Part shown: in pieces, positions 34,647 through 47,505 of the stretch
How the letters are laid out: each line of letters opens with the position of its first letter
Numbering within the stretch: position 1 is the first letter of the stretch
NCBI GenBank assembly: GCA_013400115.1
Contig: VXBP01001909.1
Span: forward strand, 186,001 to 250,000
From: Rhinopomastus cyanomelas
Lineage: Eukaryota; Chordata; Aves; Bucerotiformes; Rhinopomastidae
DNA: 64,000 bases
Direction of reading: 5' to 3'
Notes under the pieces: generated by a model
Seen by the model: the letters and a program-made list of their open reading frames with translations, nothing else
Databases searched by the model: none
What the model was told of the DNA's origin: nothing
Position numbers and translations under genes: made by a program

Positions 34647-37600
34647 AAACAGGAGAGGGAAACAGATGACATTGGATTCATGAACGCATGTGTCTGTGTG
34701 TGTGCGCATGTTTGTCTAGTGATGTACATCTGACTAGACTTCAGAATATCAAATAAATAATACAACTCAGAAGGTAGATCATTAAGTATCTTTGATTATA
34801 CCTTTCTTTTCTAAGTATATAAAGAACATAGACTGAGTATCCTTTCAGTGAGAAAAGAGCTGAGCACAATATTTTCCTACATTGAAGAGGGCAAGTGATG
34901 GAAATCTGGATGTTTTACAGCACCCTTGACACAGCTGTCCTTGTCACAGTGTTTCTTTTATTCAGACTCCCCTGCATGTAAAGCAAAACATCTGCTTATG
35001 GATGTTTCATCACTGATGACACCCATAACTATTGGCAATTACTCTTTTTCTAGTTCATGACTGTTTGGCATTTATTTTAAAGGTGGCAACCTTAGAAAAG
35101 ACAAAAGTGACTGATCTTTTGAGCAGGCTCCAAATGTCACAGTCTGAAAGATGTTGTTTTATCATCAACATATGGCATCTGTCTGGGCTCTTAAAGAAGC
35201 CTCTAGCTGCAAAAGGAATGTTGTCTAAGCAGGATCTTTGTGTCTCCAGCTTTTAGGCAGCCCTGACTGAAACACCATTATGAACATTATTTACCTTCAA
35301 CTTAATTTGATCCTCAGGAGTTTACACATAGTTTAAAGTTTCAGAGTAAATTCCTCAGCTAACTCCTCATTAAATTTACTTGAAGGGTTCTTTTATGATT
35401 AAAACAAGCTGTTTCCCAGAAGACCATATCTGCATAAACGTACACATTAGTCTTTAAGACTACCCACATCCTGGTGCTGTGGTTGCCTGTGCTTTTAATG
35501 AAGAGTGAATTCCACAGTATATTCGTTGTGCTAGGAATCAAGATATTTTGAGTACATTGCCGGATAAGGAATTTATTGGAGCCTTTATTAGGACCTTCTC
35601 ATTCTGTATTCAGCGTTTTGTTAAAAACTGAACATTTTTTGCTCAAGAAATTACAGTTATCGTTGATAATGAGCCAGGGCAGAAGAGCAGCTGAACAATG
35701 CAGTGATGGATGCTATGGCAACTAGGACAGGTATGAAAAATGCTTTCAAGCAGGGTATTTAAGTCAGAAAAATTATGACAAGAGAAAGCTAATTAGCAAT
35801 TTAAGCAGACACCTTTGACTCCAGAAGTGAAGGGCTCTGGAATGCTAGCAGCTGATATTGTTACAGCTTATTCGAAAGTGCTTTTAATTTGTTACAGATT
35901 GTTTCACTGCAATTCAAGGAACACAAATTCAAATTCATGCTAGCTTTTTGCCAGTTTCTTCCACGGTTAATTCAGGCTTCTGCAGCAAAAAGTCTGCCAG
36001 AAAAAGAGGCCGTGGCCATGGAAAAACGCAACCAGCCATCTACAGCCACACCATCCGTCCTCGGTAAGCCGTTCAACAAGTGAAAGAGGCACTGCTTGCA
36101 GGAAGGAGCCATGGAAAGGAACGTCAAGGAAATAGTGACTTCAATGTGTTCATCTAGTAAAAGTAGAGTCAAATTTCTCTTACTTAAAAATACATCTCTA
36201 GCTTTAGAAAGTCCAATTTAGTGCAAAAGCACAGCCCATTCACCTTTCATGTCTTCTCCAAGCACAATTGACAAGGTTAAACTGGGGAAGGAAGCCTGAG
36301 TCCTCTCTATATGACCTGGTCTCTTGTGGATTTTTTTTTTCAGAAGGTGTTTGCTTGCTTCTGGAGACACTTATACCTTCTATATACCTTCTATGGACAT
36401 GGACACCCACATCTTTGTGTCTTTGGATTCCTTCAGTGGCAAGTGTACGGGTGGAGTTTGTTCTGGCCACTTGCCACTGACCTTCCTCAAAAAGGGGAAG
36501 AGAAAAGTAATAAAGAAGAGGGTTCTGGGTTGTGAAACAAAAAAGCAACAGCTTTAATGAAAATAGTGATTACATGAAATGCATATGAACCCACTAGCAA
36601 ACCCAACCTCCTACTGGCAATTACATCAGCATCACCACAGTGAGCAGGTGATGTTCTTTCATCTCCTCTAAAGAATATGGGTGTATAAGAGTCGACGCTA
36701 GCATCATCATTTTTAATTTATCTATGTATATAAATACACTTTTTGTAATCTATGGAGAGAGAAAACTACATAGACAACTCAAAAGAGAGTGCTGATGGCT
36801 GAAGTTATGCTATCCTCTGGTTTAAGTAGTCCTCTACAGTGGAATGGGAGGAACTGATTAACAAATCCTGGAATGTCTTTGTATCTTTGCTGTAAGGTTC
36901 TAAGACCAGTTCTGTTACTCCTAGATTGCAATGATTTTATTCTCAGTGATCCCACAGTTTTGTAATAATCACATCCTGTAACATGAAGCACCACAGCACA
37001 GGGCAGATGAGCCTTACACAGAGGGTTTGCTATGCTAGCTGAAATATTTACTTGGTCATGTTAAAGTCACAAGGAGCTGTTCTCTAGTCAGCATTTCAAC
37101 AACAAATCATAAGAGTGTTTTTGCAGAACCCATGTAACTGCACCAAATTTGGCCTAATAAAAAAGACCATGGAACAGAGACAGGCTTCTGTATACATCAC
37201 AAGCCCCTATAAATTAGATGTTGACCTTCCACAACTTCTGAGACTATTTTCTTTAAAGTAGCCTCAGTGGCTATTTTCTTTCTAAAGCAAATACAAGTTC
37301 TTTTAGTTCTGCTCCTGGGGGCTGCACACTGCAGAGGTGGTAACAGCTAGTTCAGGTGACACTGAATGAAGCTGAAGAATTAAAATGCCCTCTGTGGTAA
37401 GAAAACGTCAGTAACAGATGAAAACACCTTTCTTGATCATGTCACACACAGAACATATATGAGAGTTCAATAGATTGATCCTTGTTTATTACAACAGCAA
37501 CTTCACTTTCAGGGGTAAATGGATCAAAAACAAACTCAGTTTGAATCTGCAGTGACTCGGGGGCACAGAGCAAAGGAGAACTGCTTTTCTCTTGCCTTGC

Positions 37601-37741
37601 TGTTTTACCCCTGCAGCTGTAAGTCTGTCCCAGTGCTATGAAAAGGCTGGTTTATAGTCATGGTTCACTAAGTAACATCCAGAAGATGTAACTTCTTTTG
37701 CAGTTCACACTGGAGCAGAAACCCCTGAGTATATTGCACTG
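34647..37741. other. Unique non-coding DNA
   Basis: It contains a short TG-rich patch (34689-34715). A run of eleven T residues followed by CAG (about 36331-36344) resembles a splice acceptor, but no supported exon follows. Nothing else was recognised. Confidence 0.5.
34689..34715 (+). repeat. TG-rich microsatellite, imperfect
   Basis: 'tgtgtctgtgtgtgtgcgca' and flanks. Confidence 0.8.
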
Positions 37742-38239
37742 TGTTGTGGGTTAATTTTGGGAGGACTGATCCCTGACATGATAGACAGCTTGAGGACCAA
37801 CTATACTTCATCCCATGGCCATATAAACACCTGCTTTTGCTGTCTGATCTCCTGCTTTCTTGGCTGGTGGGTTCACTGCTCCTGCTGGCAGGGTCACTTT
37901 CTGCTGGCTGCTAGGCTACACGTGTTCAGATGTTGTGGTTCCTGTGCTCAGGAGCTGGTGAAACTCTTGTCTATGTCTTCTATTCCCCTGTAACTTTATT
38001 TTGTCCTTGTTATATTTTTTCCCTTCCCTCTCTGGTCCTGCATGGTTACCCTTTGAGGTCTTTGTTCATTTTCACAGTTACAACACATGGATTATTGCCA
38101 GTGCTGGTTTTCTTCTCTCTTCTTTCTGACTGTTCTTGTAGTTATTGTTGATAAAACTTTTCTTTCCTATAGATTTGTTCTTAGTTTCTGGGCTTTGTGG
38201 TGGGAGGTCTGAAGACCCTGGGAAATCTAACCCAAGACA
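37742..38239 (+). mobile_element. Probable solo LTR of an endogenous retrovirus
   Basis: The 498-bp segment begins 'tgttgtgggttaa' and ends 'taacccaagaca'. The ends are near-perfect inverted repeats and keep the TG...CA rule. The interior fits an LTR: a TATA-like 'atataaac' at 37821, a polyadenylation-like 'ataaaa' at 38151, and a T/C-rich 3' half. No gag, pol or env frame adjoins, so it is read as a solo LTR. 'gcact' occurs on both sides (37736-37740 and 38245-38249), but offset from the TG/CA ends, so it is not a clean target duplication. The plus orientation is inferred from the TATA-to-polyA order. Confidence 0.55.
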
Positions 38240-39397
38240 TAGTGGCACTCAGAAGAACAGGAGAGCCCAGTTGTGAGGATATACCACCACACGTGCTTCC
38301 AGACAGGGAAGGTGAGAGAGCCCCAAAACAGACAGAAGCATCCATAGGAGGTCATACCCAGGATGATAGACATAATTGTTAAGGATTAGGGAAAGTATTA
38401 CGCAAATTCAGCTTTCTGAGTGGATGGGGCCCCCTCCAGCAGCAGAAAGCTGCATTCCACCCTTTTATACTTCTTTCCACATGCTGAGGTTAGAGCTCAC
38501 AAGGAGAGTCTACCCTAGAGTAGTGTTAATTTGGAACTTTAGTAACTAAAACATGTGTTACTCTCAAAAGCAGAGAGGCCATAAAAAACCACAGTTGTAC
38601 ACCTTGTTAGCCAGGTGGCCACTTCCTTCCCCATGAAAACAGGTATTGACATGTAGGCCAGTGTAGTCTCTCACAGTTCATGGTGACGGTTACCTCCCAT
38701 ATACCCTGTGGTTCACATCTCTTAGTTGCTAGCCCCCTTATTGAATCCATCTGTAACACCGTAACGTTGTACTGGAAAGAGTGGCAAACAGCCAAGGAGC
38801 TTTTCCAGAGCTGTAACACAAGATATTCAGCAGTTCCAGTAAGAACCTCCTAACTCTCATCTAACTGATGTATGAAATCAATGAAAGAAAGCTAGGGTTC
38901 AGAATGAACCTGAAATGTGAAGCTGCAATTTGTTTGGGTTTGTTTTTATCAGTTCAGCACACTGATCCACTCTTTGTTGATTTTTTTCTTACGTGGGGCA
39001 GCAGAAGTTTTATGAATGTGTGCCTTAGACACCTCTTGAGGCAAGACAAAATATGTGCCTTCAACCTTACCGAAACTGAGCCTGAAGTCTGCATTAGGGT
39101 GCTTTCCTGAACATCAGCCTAGGGTCATGAAAACCTGGTTGTTCTTCTGTGCTCTCAGGTTTACACCTACTCTGGAGTGTGATGTCATGGGCCGATGTCA
39201 GTTACCTAGGTAGGAGCCAGAGGCACAATATTTGTATTAAAGAACTGTCACAAGTGTTATGCTACGCTGAGATGGGTCCCCTGCTTTCAGCACCCCAAAA
39301 AGTATCATTTCAAGGCTTTGTACTGTGCTATGTAGATACAACAGCTGGCCTGGTGTCCTATGAACATATGATTCCTCCTTTCCAGCAATGATTTAGC
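38240..39397. other. Unique non-coding DNA
   Basis: No retroviral internal sequence was recognised next to the LTR, and no gene. Confidence 0.5.
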
Positions 39398-39748
39398 TGA
39401 GAGAAGACTGAGACGACACTTATCCGTGACTATAAATGCCTGAAGAGTGGGTGTAGGGAGGGTAGAGTCAGGCTTTTACAGTTGTGCCCAGTGACAGGAC
39501 AAGAGACAACAGGCATAAACTAGAACACAGGAAGTTTCATTCAGATATGAAGAAAACTCCTTTACTGTGTGGGTGACAGAGCACTGGAACAGTCTCCTCA
39601 GAGAGGTTGTGGAGTTTCCTTCTCTGGAGATATGCAGAACCCACCTAGATGCAGCCCTGTGCAATGTGCTCTGATCAGCCCTGCTTTGGCAGAGCGGTTG
39701 GACTAGATGAGCTCTAGAGATCCCTTCCAGCTCTGACAATCCTGTAAC
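39398..39748 (+). mobile_element. CR1 LINE 3' fragment
   Basis: A plus-strand CR1 of about 350 bp: 'gctgagagaagactgagacg', 'ctagaacacaggaagtttca', 'gggtgacagagcactggaac', 'agaggttgtggagtttcctt', 'gcggttggactagatgagct', and 'cagctctgacaatcctgtaa'. The 'agatcccttccagctctgac' 3' end differs from its neighbours and suggests another subfamily. Confidence 0.92.
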
Positions 39749-42700
39749 TTTATTTCTGTGCTCTCTTATGATTTTTTCCTCTTTTCAAGATGATGTCAAA
39801 CTAAAATTACTCTTATTTAGCTAGGAGAAGTTTAGATGTGCAACAACACAGTCCTCCTCTCCTTGGTCAGGTATTTACAAGCAAATCTGGGAGTGCTGCA
39901 TGTGCTCCGGCTGTTGGAGTGGCTCCACGCCACATGCATTATAAAAGGCTCTATTCTGCAGGGTTTATTGGCTGCTACCTGCTGCACTGCAGAAAAAGTG
40001 GAAAACACAAGGCCAAGCTCCACCCCTGTGGAAGCCCAGTAGATTTATGTAAAATGAATCTGGCTCTTAGGATGTTGTAAACTCCATGAAATGAATGGCT
40101 GCTGTTTCTGCAGAAATACTTCAGCAATGATGGTAGTTTGTTAGTTAATGGCTACTACTGCTATCCAAAGAAACATTTGCACTGCAGTGTCTTCAGATCT
40201 TACAATGTGGTGGGCTGTCTGTGTGTGTCTTTCTTGCCATTAATTTGTCAAAAATGCCTTTATTTCTGGACTTAATAAAGTTTCTTAAGGAAAAATCTTT
40301 CTCAGAGGAGTAGTCAGTTTCAGCTTTTATCTTAAGCCAATGTTTTTAATTTAGTTTTCTAAGCAAATAAAAGGTAAATTAACTCTTATAAAATAATGAA
40401 ACATTTACCATGTGCCTTCCTTGAAAGCTCTAAGGTATTACTGCTAATGTTGCTAATTACTACTGCTAATTTCATTTGCACCTCTCCAACACTATGTTTT
40501 AAACATTCCTTAAGATAGAACTCTAACCCCTGTGTTTGGGAAATAAGATTTTGTTTTAGCACTGAAGTATAACACAAGCAGATTGTCACACAAAGTCTGA
40601 CCATAATTAAGTTCTAGCTACAAAGTGGTCTGTGCATAGATGCCTTTCTCGTTTTTCCACTCAGTATAAAAATGTAATATTATTCCAATTTTATTTTCAA
40701 TCGGAATCCCGTTACCTGTTACCTTAAGAAACAATATTTGTTAATTGAAAACAAAATTTACCCTTGAAATCAGGACCTGTTTTGTATTTTCTCTATTTTT
40801 TTCATATATTCAAAACTACGTGTTCCCTAGAAAGAACATTCACATGATCCTTTAGTGATAGCTACACATGTTAGCGAGGGTCCCTCCAGTGTCTTCGCCA
40901 CTTACACTGCAGTTGATCCAAATCTTGATCCACAAAGAAAACAACCTGCTTACCAAGGGAAAAAAAATCTCCTACTTAGCCTTTTGTGTTCTGTATAGAA
41001 ATTCTCCATATGCTGGGTGCAGGATGCCTAGCTTTGGAATAACCAGTTCTCTATATTTTTACTCACAGGTGATGTATAATCCTAGTGCGAATAATCTCAT
41101 GCCAAAAGCAGGTAATCACTGACTGCTTCACTTTCCTGTGTGGGGCTGACTGCTTTGGTAGCATTGCCAAACAGAGAGTCTCTCCAAAGTCCTGCCAGTT
41201 TTATGCTTCTGTGCTGTTCCTGCTTTGACATATTAAATCTCTGACATCACAGGAGTTTCTATCCGAGACAATGGTCTTGTTGAAAACAGAGCTCTGGAAT
41301 TTAGATTTGGATCATGCACGGCTCACTGAATGACTTCAACCGCTGCAGAAATAATTTATGTATACAACAAGCAAATGTTGTAAATGAGAAACTGGAATCA
41401 GATCAATATTGTAGAAGGAGTTTGAGAAGGTTCATCAAGTTGTCTGTCAGCAGTCACATTCTCTCTAATTTCTTTATTAAAACCAGCTTTTAGTAGTTTA
41501 TTATATGAGATCATCTAGGCTGAAACACAAACCACATTTATCCTGTGGCCAGAGTCTCGAGAAGTAGCAGAAATTGTGCTTTTCCACTCTGAAGAGTGAG
41601 GAGCTGTTGAGCAGTAAATAGCAGAGAGAAATCCAGAACTTCCTGTCAGATTCTATAGCCACGTCACATGAAGACATTTTCTATAGGCATGAGCTCTGTC
41701 TCTGCTGTATATCAACACGGCTCTCCTTCAGGTAGAAGGGGAAAAGTTGAATGTTAGACATCTCCCCCTTCCCCCACCTGAAGCTTTTTACTCTTTCATC
41801 ATGAAATAGGAAGGATTTCATCCTCCGATGATGACTAGCACTTTAAGTACTCATTCTCTGCCATCTAGGAATATAAATCCTTTCAACTGGCAGTTGTGTA
41901 GCTTTTCTGTGCTTTACGTCTTTGAGTACTTAACTAATCCCATCCTCAATACACAGTTTTGTGTGCTGGATTATCTACGGCAGTGGGAGAGGAAGAACCT
42001 TTTTCCATGCAAGCTGGAGCACCTGGTGTTTACTCCTTAGTAGGAAGGTGAAGCAAACATTTCTGGCAGCTTTAGCCTCTAATAGTTCTGCCATTCCTGA
42101 TATCCTGAGACAGCTACACTCTGGGTTTGAACAGAGGGTGAGCTTCTCCAGCACACATCCCAAGACTGGCCAGACAGTCAGTCAGTCAGTCACTGGATGG
42201 GTTTCTAATGCTGCCACCTCTCCAAATGTGTCTCCAGCTGCTTTCTGAGTGGTAGCATTAGGCTATCTGCCATAAATGCTGACTGGCAAGCATCAAAAGC
42301 TCAAGGAAGCAGGTACTGAGTTTTGAAACAGTGGTATACTGGCTGGAGCAAGCAACTCTAGTAGGTTTTAGTCAGTCAGAGAAGTAAGGAGAACATGTGG
42401 AAATGGGCCTGAAGTTAATTTGTGTGTAGTTGATGACAAATCAGTCACTGTTTCACTCCTTCCAAACTGTGTAAATCTTTGCTTGATCCTAGCCTTCTAC
42501 CCCAGGTCATGTAGAGACGTAGTATCCTGACACTGACAACTGTCAGGAGCTGGGGTCGGCTGGGGTCAGGAGGTGATGGCAAAAGCTAAATGAAGGCTTT
42601 GGAGCTAAAGGATAAAAAACAGGAATCAGGAATTAGAAATTTCAGAAAACTAACAAGTTACCTGGTTGGTTCAACAGAGAGAGAAGCAGGCAAAGGAAAA

Positions 42701-44004
42701 TGGGTATAAACTAGAACATCCATTCTCTCCTCTTGAAACAAATTTGAGCAGGAGAGCATGATCCCAAGAGGCCAAGGAAGCAGTGTGATGGTGTTGGGAG
42801 GTGCAGGGCTGGTCTAATAGACATTGATTTCCATCTGATGTGGGAACCACATTTTCCCATGAATGAGAACAATCAAGATATCTCATAGCCGTGCTTCTTC
42901 ACCCTCCCAGCTGGGCCGAGCACTGTCTTCCACCAGCTGACATCCTAGCCCTCAGCCCTGTTTCTCTGGATACATGGATGACATCGTCTATCATCCTTCT
43001 CTGTTGACTTTTATTTCTGGCATCATTTGTCTCCATTTCATTTTAAGGTCAGTAGGAGTTATCTTGGGCAATTGTGACTTAATAAAATTAATAAAATGAA
43101 AGAATGGTAAAATAATAGTATAAACATATCTTTTGGCAACCAGTCCAGTGAGAGATCTGAGATCAGATCATTCTATAATTAATTTTTAAAAACACACCTA
43201 TGCCATTCCTCAGCATAAACTTGGAGACAGCACAGGCACTCAGCAGTCCCTTGTAGGCTACGGATTCATATCCTTCAAAACCCTCAGCAACGCTTGCTGC
43301 ATTAAACTCTCCAGTGTAGTGACTGAGATGTAACTGATTTCTTTAATATACAGTTCTAGCAGAATGTTCCATTGTGCCCCAAAAGAACATATGGAAGTGT
43401 TTCTTTAGGAGACGTGTAGGAAGACCTGGATTCAAAACTCTACAGCAGCAGAAAAAGATGAGGTCTTAAAGTCATAATAAAAATTATTTCCTGCATTAGG
43501 AAGATCTGTTTACTCTTTGAAGCTGAAAGTAAGAGAAGAAAAGTAATATTTGATATCTAATCAATAGGAACAGATGTGCCATTTTGCAGTCGGGGCAGAG
43601 AAAGCAAGTATGTGAATCATCCTGCAAGAGAGCAGCATGGGGTAATCAATAGAAAAGCAAAGGAGAATGGGGAAGAGTAGTTTACCCATAAAAAAGGTAT
43701 TCCTTAGGAGTTCAGGGTTTTCCTAGCCAGAGACATGGCAAATCACAACACAGTCCATCAACTAACCAGCCAGCTCACCGCATCATAGGGAGGAAATGAA
43801 GGCAAAAAAAAGATGGGAGACATATCTCTTGAAGCAAGAAAGCATGGCAGCACTTCAGTGGAGGCTAAGTGCGAACTGGGCCTGGAAGGGATTAATGAAT
43901 GGACAATACAGGAAGTTATATTCCAGAGCTGTACACGTTGAGCAGAGTCTTATGTCTGTACCAAAATATTCCAAAAGTGCTGTTGTTTTGCACGGATGAG
44001 TACC
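39749..44004. other. Unique non-coding DNA
   Basis: A (CAGT)n run lies at 42175-42194. No gene or further transposon was recognised. Confidence 0.5.
42175..42194 (+). repeat. (CAGT)n microsatellite
   Basis: Four CAGT units followed by CACT. Confidence 0.9.
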
Positions 44005-44088
44005 CGAGGAGCAAAGGCTGAGAGAGTCGGGTCTTTAATCTCAATAGTTGGAGACAGAAACCGAAGAGATCTGATAATCTTCCACTAA
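44005..44088 (+). mobile_element. Possible old CR1 internal fragment
   Basis: 'gaggagcaaaggctgagaga', 'gtcgggtctttaatctcaat' and 'gagatctgataatcttccac' follow the order of the CR1 ORF2 segment around the 'LRELGLFSLEKRRLRSDLIN' block, but with gaps and no 3' end. Short and diverged. Confidence 0.4.
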
Positions 44089-45116
44089 TGTCATGACACA
44101 AATTTTTTCTTCCAGAGAAGATTATGTGCAATCTGTCAATTAACTTCTACTTTTCTCGTAATAAGAAGAGAAAGACGATTATAGCTGAGCCCAGCAGTAA
44201 ATCAAAGATGTGTGTATTCAGAGTAAAACTGCTGCTTTCCTTTTTACAGTTACAAAAAGACCATCTGATTCCAATGATAATCAGCCACTCCACATGATCC
44301 CCATTAGTTCAGCCCATGGAACACCTGAACAAAAGCCAAAGGAACTTGGACATGTTACTGATTCTGCTTTTTCATTATTTTTTTTTTAATCTAAACATCT
44401 GTTTTCCCATGTTGATGTATGAGCTCATAACTTGCAGAACAAAGACAACCCAGACCTTCATGCAGCAGCATGCTTATGTAGGTAGCACTGGGCTTTCTGA
44501 CACTTTCTAGATACCAGCTAGCTGCTGCCTAAATGCACTGCCAGGAATGAGCAAGAGGCACTGAACACAGCTTATATGGGGTAAGATTTTCAAAATATAA
44601 TCAGAAATTATGACATAATATAATGAGGGGTATTGGTTAAATATATCTTTATAAAGGAAACATGATCATTATTACTTCATAAATAGCAAAGCTATGACCA
44701 CTACCACAGATCATGTCTATTTATCTGCACAACACCATAGCATTTTCAAAACAAATGGAGAACATGTGCCCCATTCTTGCATTTCAAAGACACAATCTGA
44801 TAAAAATTTGCACTTTTCACAAATCATGGGGCAACACCCAGTGCTAAGTATAAGTGTGTAACTTCTCAAGAGCTTCTTAAACACAGAACAAGCATACTGT
44901 CCTGTAGAATTCTCCCAGGTGAAAAGCACAAGCCATTGCAGATCAAATAAGTGAATTTAGAAACAAGATGAAAGATTTAAAAGCTAGAGATTGCAAAATG
45001 GATTATAAACTGGAGTTGCTTTGGACTGTAATGTGGTTTGTGCTAGTCCTGCTTGTGTTTGCTTCTCTTTGCTTACATTACAGATACTACATACCGCAAC
45101 ACATTTCCTCTATCCT
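44089..45116. other. Unique AT-rich non-coding DNA
   Basis: A 67-codon plus-strand frame (44968-45168) gives a hydrophobic product that runs into the AT microsatellite; it is treated as chance. Nothing else was recognised. Confidence 0.5.
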
Positions 45117-45226
45117 TACATATATCCAAAGTTCAGATATATGTTTTTTATATATATGTTATACATAATTATAAATATATATGTTTTTATATATATGATT
45201 TTTTATATATATATATATATACAAAT
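45117..45226 (+). repeat. AT-rich microsatellite cluster
   Basis: About 110 bp of interrupted TA repeats ('atatatatgttatacataat' and similar) ending in ten or so uninterrupted TA units. It is self-complementary over long stretches. Confidence 0.9.
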
Positions 45227-45287
45227 TAAGGTGGATTCAATGTTAAGCACATAAGTAATGATAACAATTTACAGTACATCAGTGTCT

Positions 45288-45357
45288 TTGTCCTGCTCTG
45301 ACAGGGGGATTGGACTAGATGATCTTTCAAGTCCCTAATGTTCTGTGAGTCTGTGAT
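45288..45357 (+). mobile_element. CR1 LINE, very short 3' fragment
   Basis: 'tgtcctgctctgacaggggg', 'attggactagatgatctttc', 'agtccctaatgttctgtgag'. It is the last 70 bp of a CR1, with a deletion of about 10 bases in the 'cccttccaacccc' block. Confidence 0.92.
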
Positions 45358-46494
45358 TAAAGCTTTTGCTTTAATGCAATTAATATTACCTTTAGAATAA
45401 ATCTTACATAAGACCAAATCTCTTCATTTTATTACTTTGTTCTCAGTTACATAAGAAGAGGTTGGAGTACTGAGATCAAGAAAATGAGTGTAGAGAGGTA
45501 CAAGATCGTAAACAATGTAGAAGTGGTAACAGCAGGATCTGAGCAATGGATGAGAGAATCAGTATCACCAGTAGATCAAGAAGGTGAAGCGGTAATAGCA
45601 TGGATGGATGGATGGATGGGTGGATGGATGGATTTGTGACCATCTGGGCAACTTAACACAGAAGTGCTGAATAAAAAAACAGTTGTGTGTCTTCCCTCAG
45701 TAATGTAAACAAACTGAGGGCACCAGGAAAGCAGTAGCTGTGGACAGGCTGCTGTTGGAGATCAAGAGAGGGCACCTGCTTCACTGCCAGCTGAGTTGGG
45801 TCTTTAGAAAACTCTATACCCTGGTGGCACAGCAGAGGAGAGGACACCACATATCAATTTTCTCTGTATACATCATAAAAAATCCAAGTTGGAGAGCGAC
45901 AAACATATTGTCAGCAGAGTTGCATTGTTCTTTCATGTTGTGATTCTTCATGAACAAATTGTTTTCTGTTTCCTCAGCTCACTTCAGGGACCCTGTACTA
46001 GATTTCTTGGACATTTCCATTTCCATCATGTTTATTGTTTGATGGTTGAAGTTCTAGCCATAATTACTACTGTTTCAGCCACAAAAGAAAGCTACAGCTT
46101 CAAATATTAGCCACCACCAGCTACAGCTACTTATATGTCTTTCCCCTAGGAGGAGAGTTCAAATACCAGTTTTAGCTGACTGGTCTCATGACAAACAAGG
46201 ACATTAAAGAGCAAGAGATTCTTAAACCAGATCTGTGTACAGCAGAGGCAAGGGAGTGCAGTTTGTTTCTATTTTTGTCAAGGTGTGTTGCATCTGAGAT
46301 AAAATCTCTGTGTTGTCTGTACAGTACACACCAGTAGGAAGCAGTCACACTTACAGTTTGAGGGGAAAGATGGGCAGGGTGGGGAGTTAACATCTCTGTG
46401 TACAGGACCTCCATCTCCCCTGAAGTATGACAGACCATGTTGTAACTTCTCCACAGGTTCAACATCTGTGCGACACACGCTCTTAGACGCCTAG
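45358..46494. other. Unique non-coding DNA
   Basis: It includes a GGAT-type microsatellite at 45600-45634. No gene was recognised. Confidence 0.5.
45600..45634 (+). repeat. (ATGG)n microsatellite
   Basis: About eight ATGG units with one ATGGGTGG interruption. Confidence 0.93.
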
Positions 46495-46923
46495 AGACTA
46501 AATCTTATGAGGAAAGACTGAAAGAGCTGGGGCTCTTTGGTTTGAAGAAGAGGCTGAGGGATGACCTCATCACTCACTACAACTACCTGAAAGGATGTTG
46601 TGGAGGAGCTGATGTTGGTCTCTTCTCACAAGCAATTAGTGATAGAACAAGAGGGAATGGGTTCAAGGTACAACAGGGTAGATTTAGACTTGATATTAGG
46701 AAAAAGATTTTCATAGAAAGGGTAGTCAAGCACTAGAATGGGCTTCCCAGGGAGGTGGTTGAGTGGCCATCCCTGGGTGTGTTTAAAGATCGTTTGGATG
46801 AGATGTTGAGGGATGTGGTTTAGGGGTGAATTTGTAAGGTAGGGTAGTTGGTTGGACTCAATGATCCCGGCGGTCTTGTCCAACCAGAGTGAATGTGTGA
46901 TTCTGTGATTCTGTGATTCTGTA
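46495..46923 (+). mobile_element. CR1 LINE 3' fragment
   Basis: A plus-strand CR1 of about 430 bp: 'tatgaggaaagactgaaaga', 'ctggggctctttggtttgaa', 'tagtgatagaacaagaggga', 'ttgatattaggaaaaagatt', 'cccagggaggtggttgagtg', 'tttaggggtgaatttgtaag', 'gttggactcaatgatcccgg', and a tail of four TGTGATTC-type repeats. A partial ORF2-like frame (46542-46736) survives. It is the same subfamily as the copy at 22.9 kb. Confidence 0.95.
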
Positions 46924-47427
46924 ACGTCTGCCCAGATGATGTCAATGAGGGCAAGAACGCTCTCCACTCTAACTTCCTAAATACCTGGAGCTGTATTTTT
47001 CACGCCTTTTCTTGCACTGGCAGAGCATTCACACCCTCCACAACACCATAATGACCAGGCTGGGGAGCTAAAGCAATACAGGTATTTGCATTTTCCAGTG
47101 CTGGTTTTCTGCTGAGTTGGCTTCCTGATCCCTTTCCCCTGGAGAGGGCAAAGACACATCCCACTGCAGTGGTGCTGAGTGTCTCATGCCTTAGGGTGAC
47201 CCAAGCCATGAGGCTAAACAGAAACTTGCTGCACTCTGGGATCCTTCTGCTCCAGTCTCCCACTCTGTATTCAAACCAGTGCATGCACCAGCAGACCTGA
47301 AGCGTAGGACTAGCTCCAATCTAGAGAAAACTAGACAAATCCATACAGTCACTAAGGTAACTTGGTCCCATCAGCAGCTACTCATACATGGAGTAGTTCT
47401 CAGTCCACATCAAACTGTTGGGATCTG

Positions 47428-47505
47428 GCCCTGAAGAAGCACAGTCAGATGCTGCCCCTGCCCTAAGAGGCTTACAATCCAGTTTGGGAAAAGACCAAAT
47501 GGAAA
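47428..47505 (+). mobile_element. Possible ancient LINE (L2-like) scrap
   Basis: 'tgcccctgccctaagaggct' followed by 'tacaatccagtttgggaaaa' resembles the 'gccctcaaggagcttacaatctag' word of very old amniote interspersed repeats, recalled from memory. The match is short and may be chance. Confidence 0.25.

Noticed and set aside
36331..36344. Strong splice-acceptor-like T run plus CAG
   Set aside because: No convincing donor or recognised coding frame follows. Such sites are common in AT-rich DNA.
44968..45168. Hydrophobic 66-codon frame, considered as a small membrane protein
   Set aside because: Its C-terminal part is translated from the AT microsatellite, so the apparent hydrophobicity comes from base composition.
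46626..46967. 113-codon minus-strand frame
   Set aside because: It reads antisense through the plus-strand CR1 at 46.5 kb.
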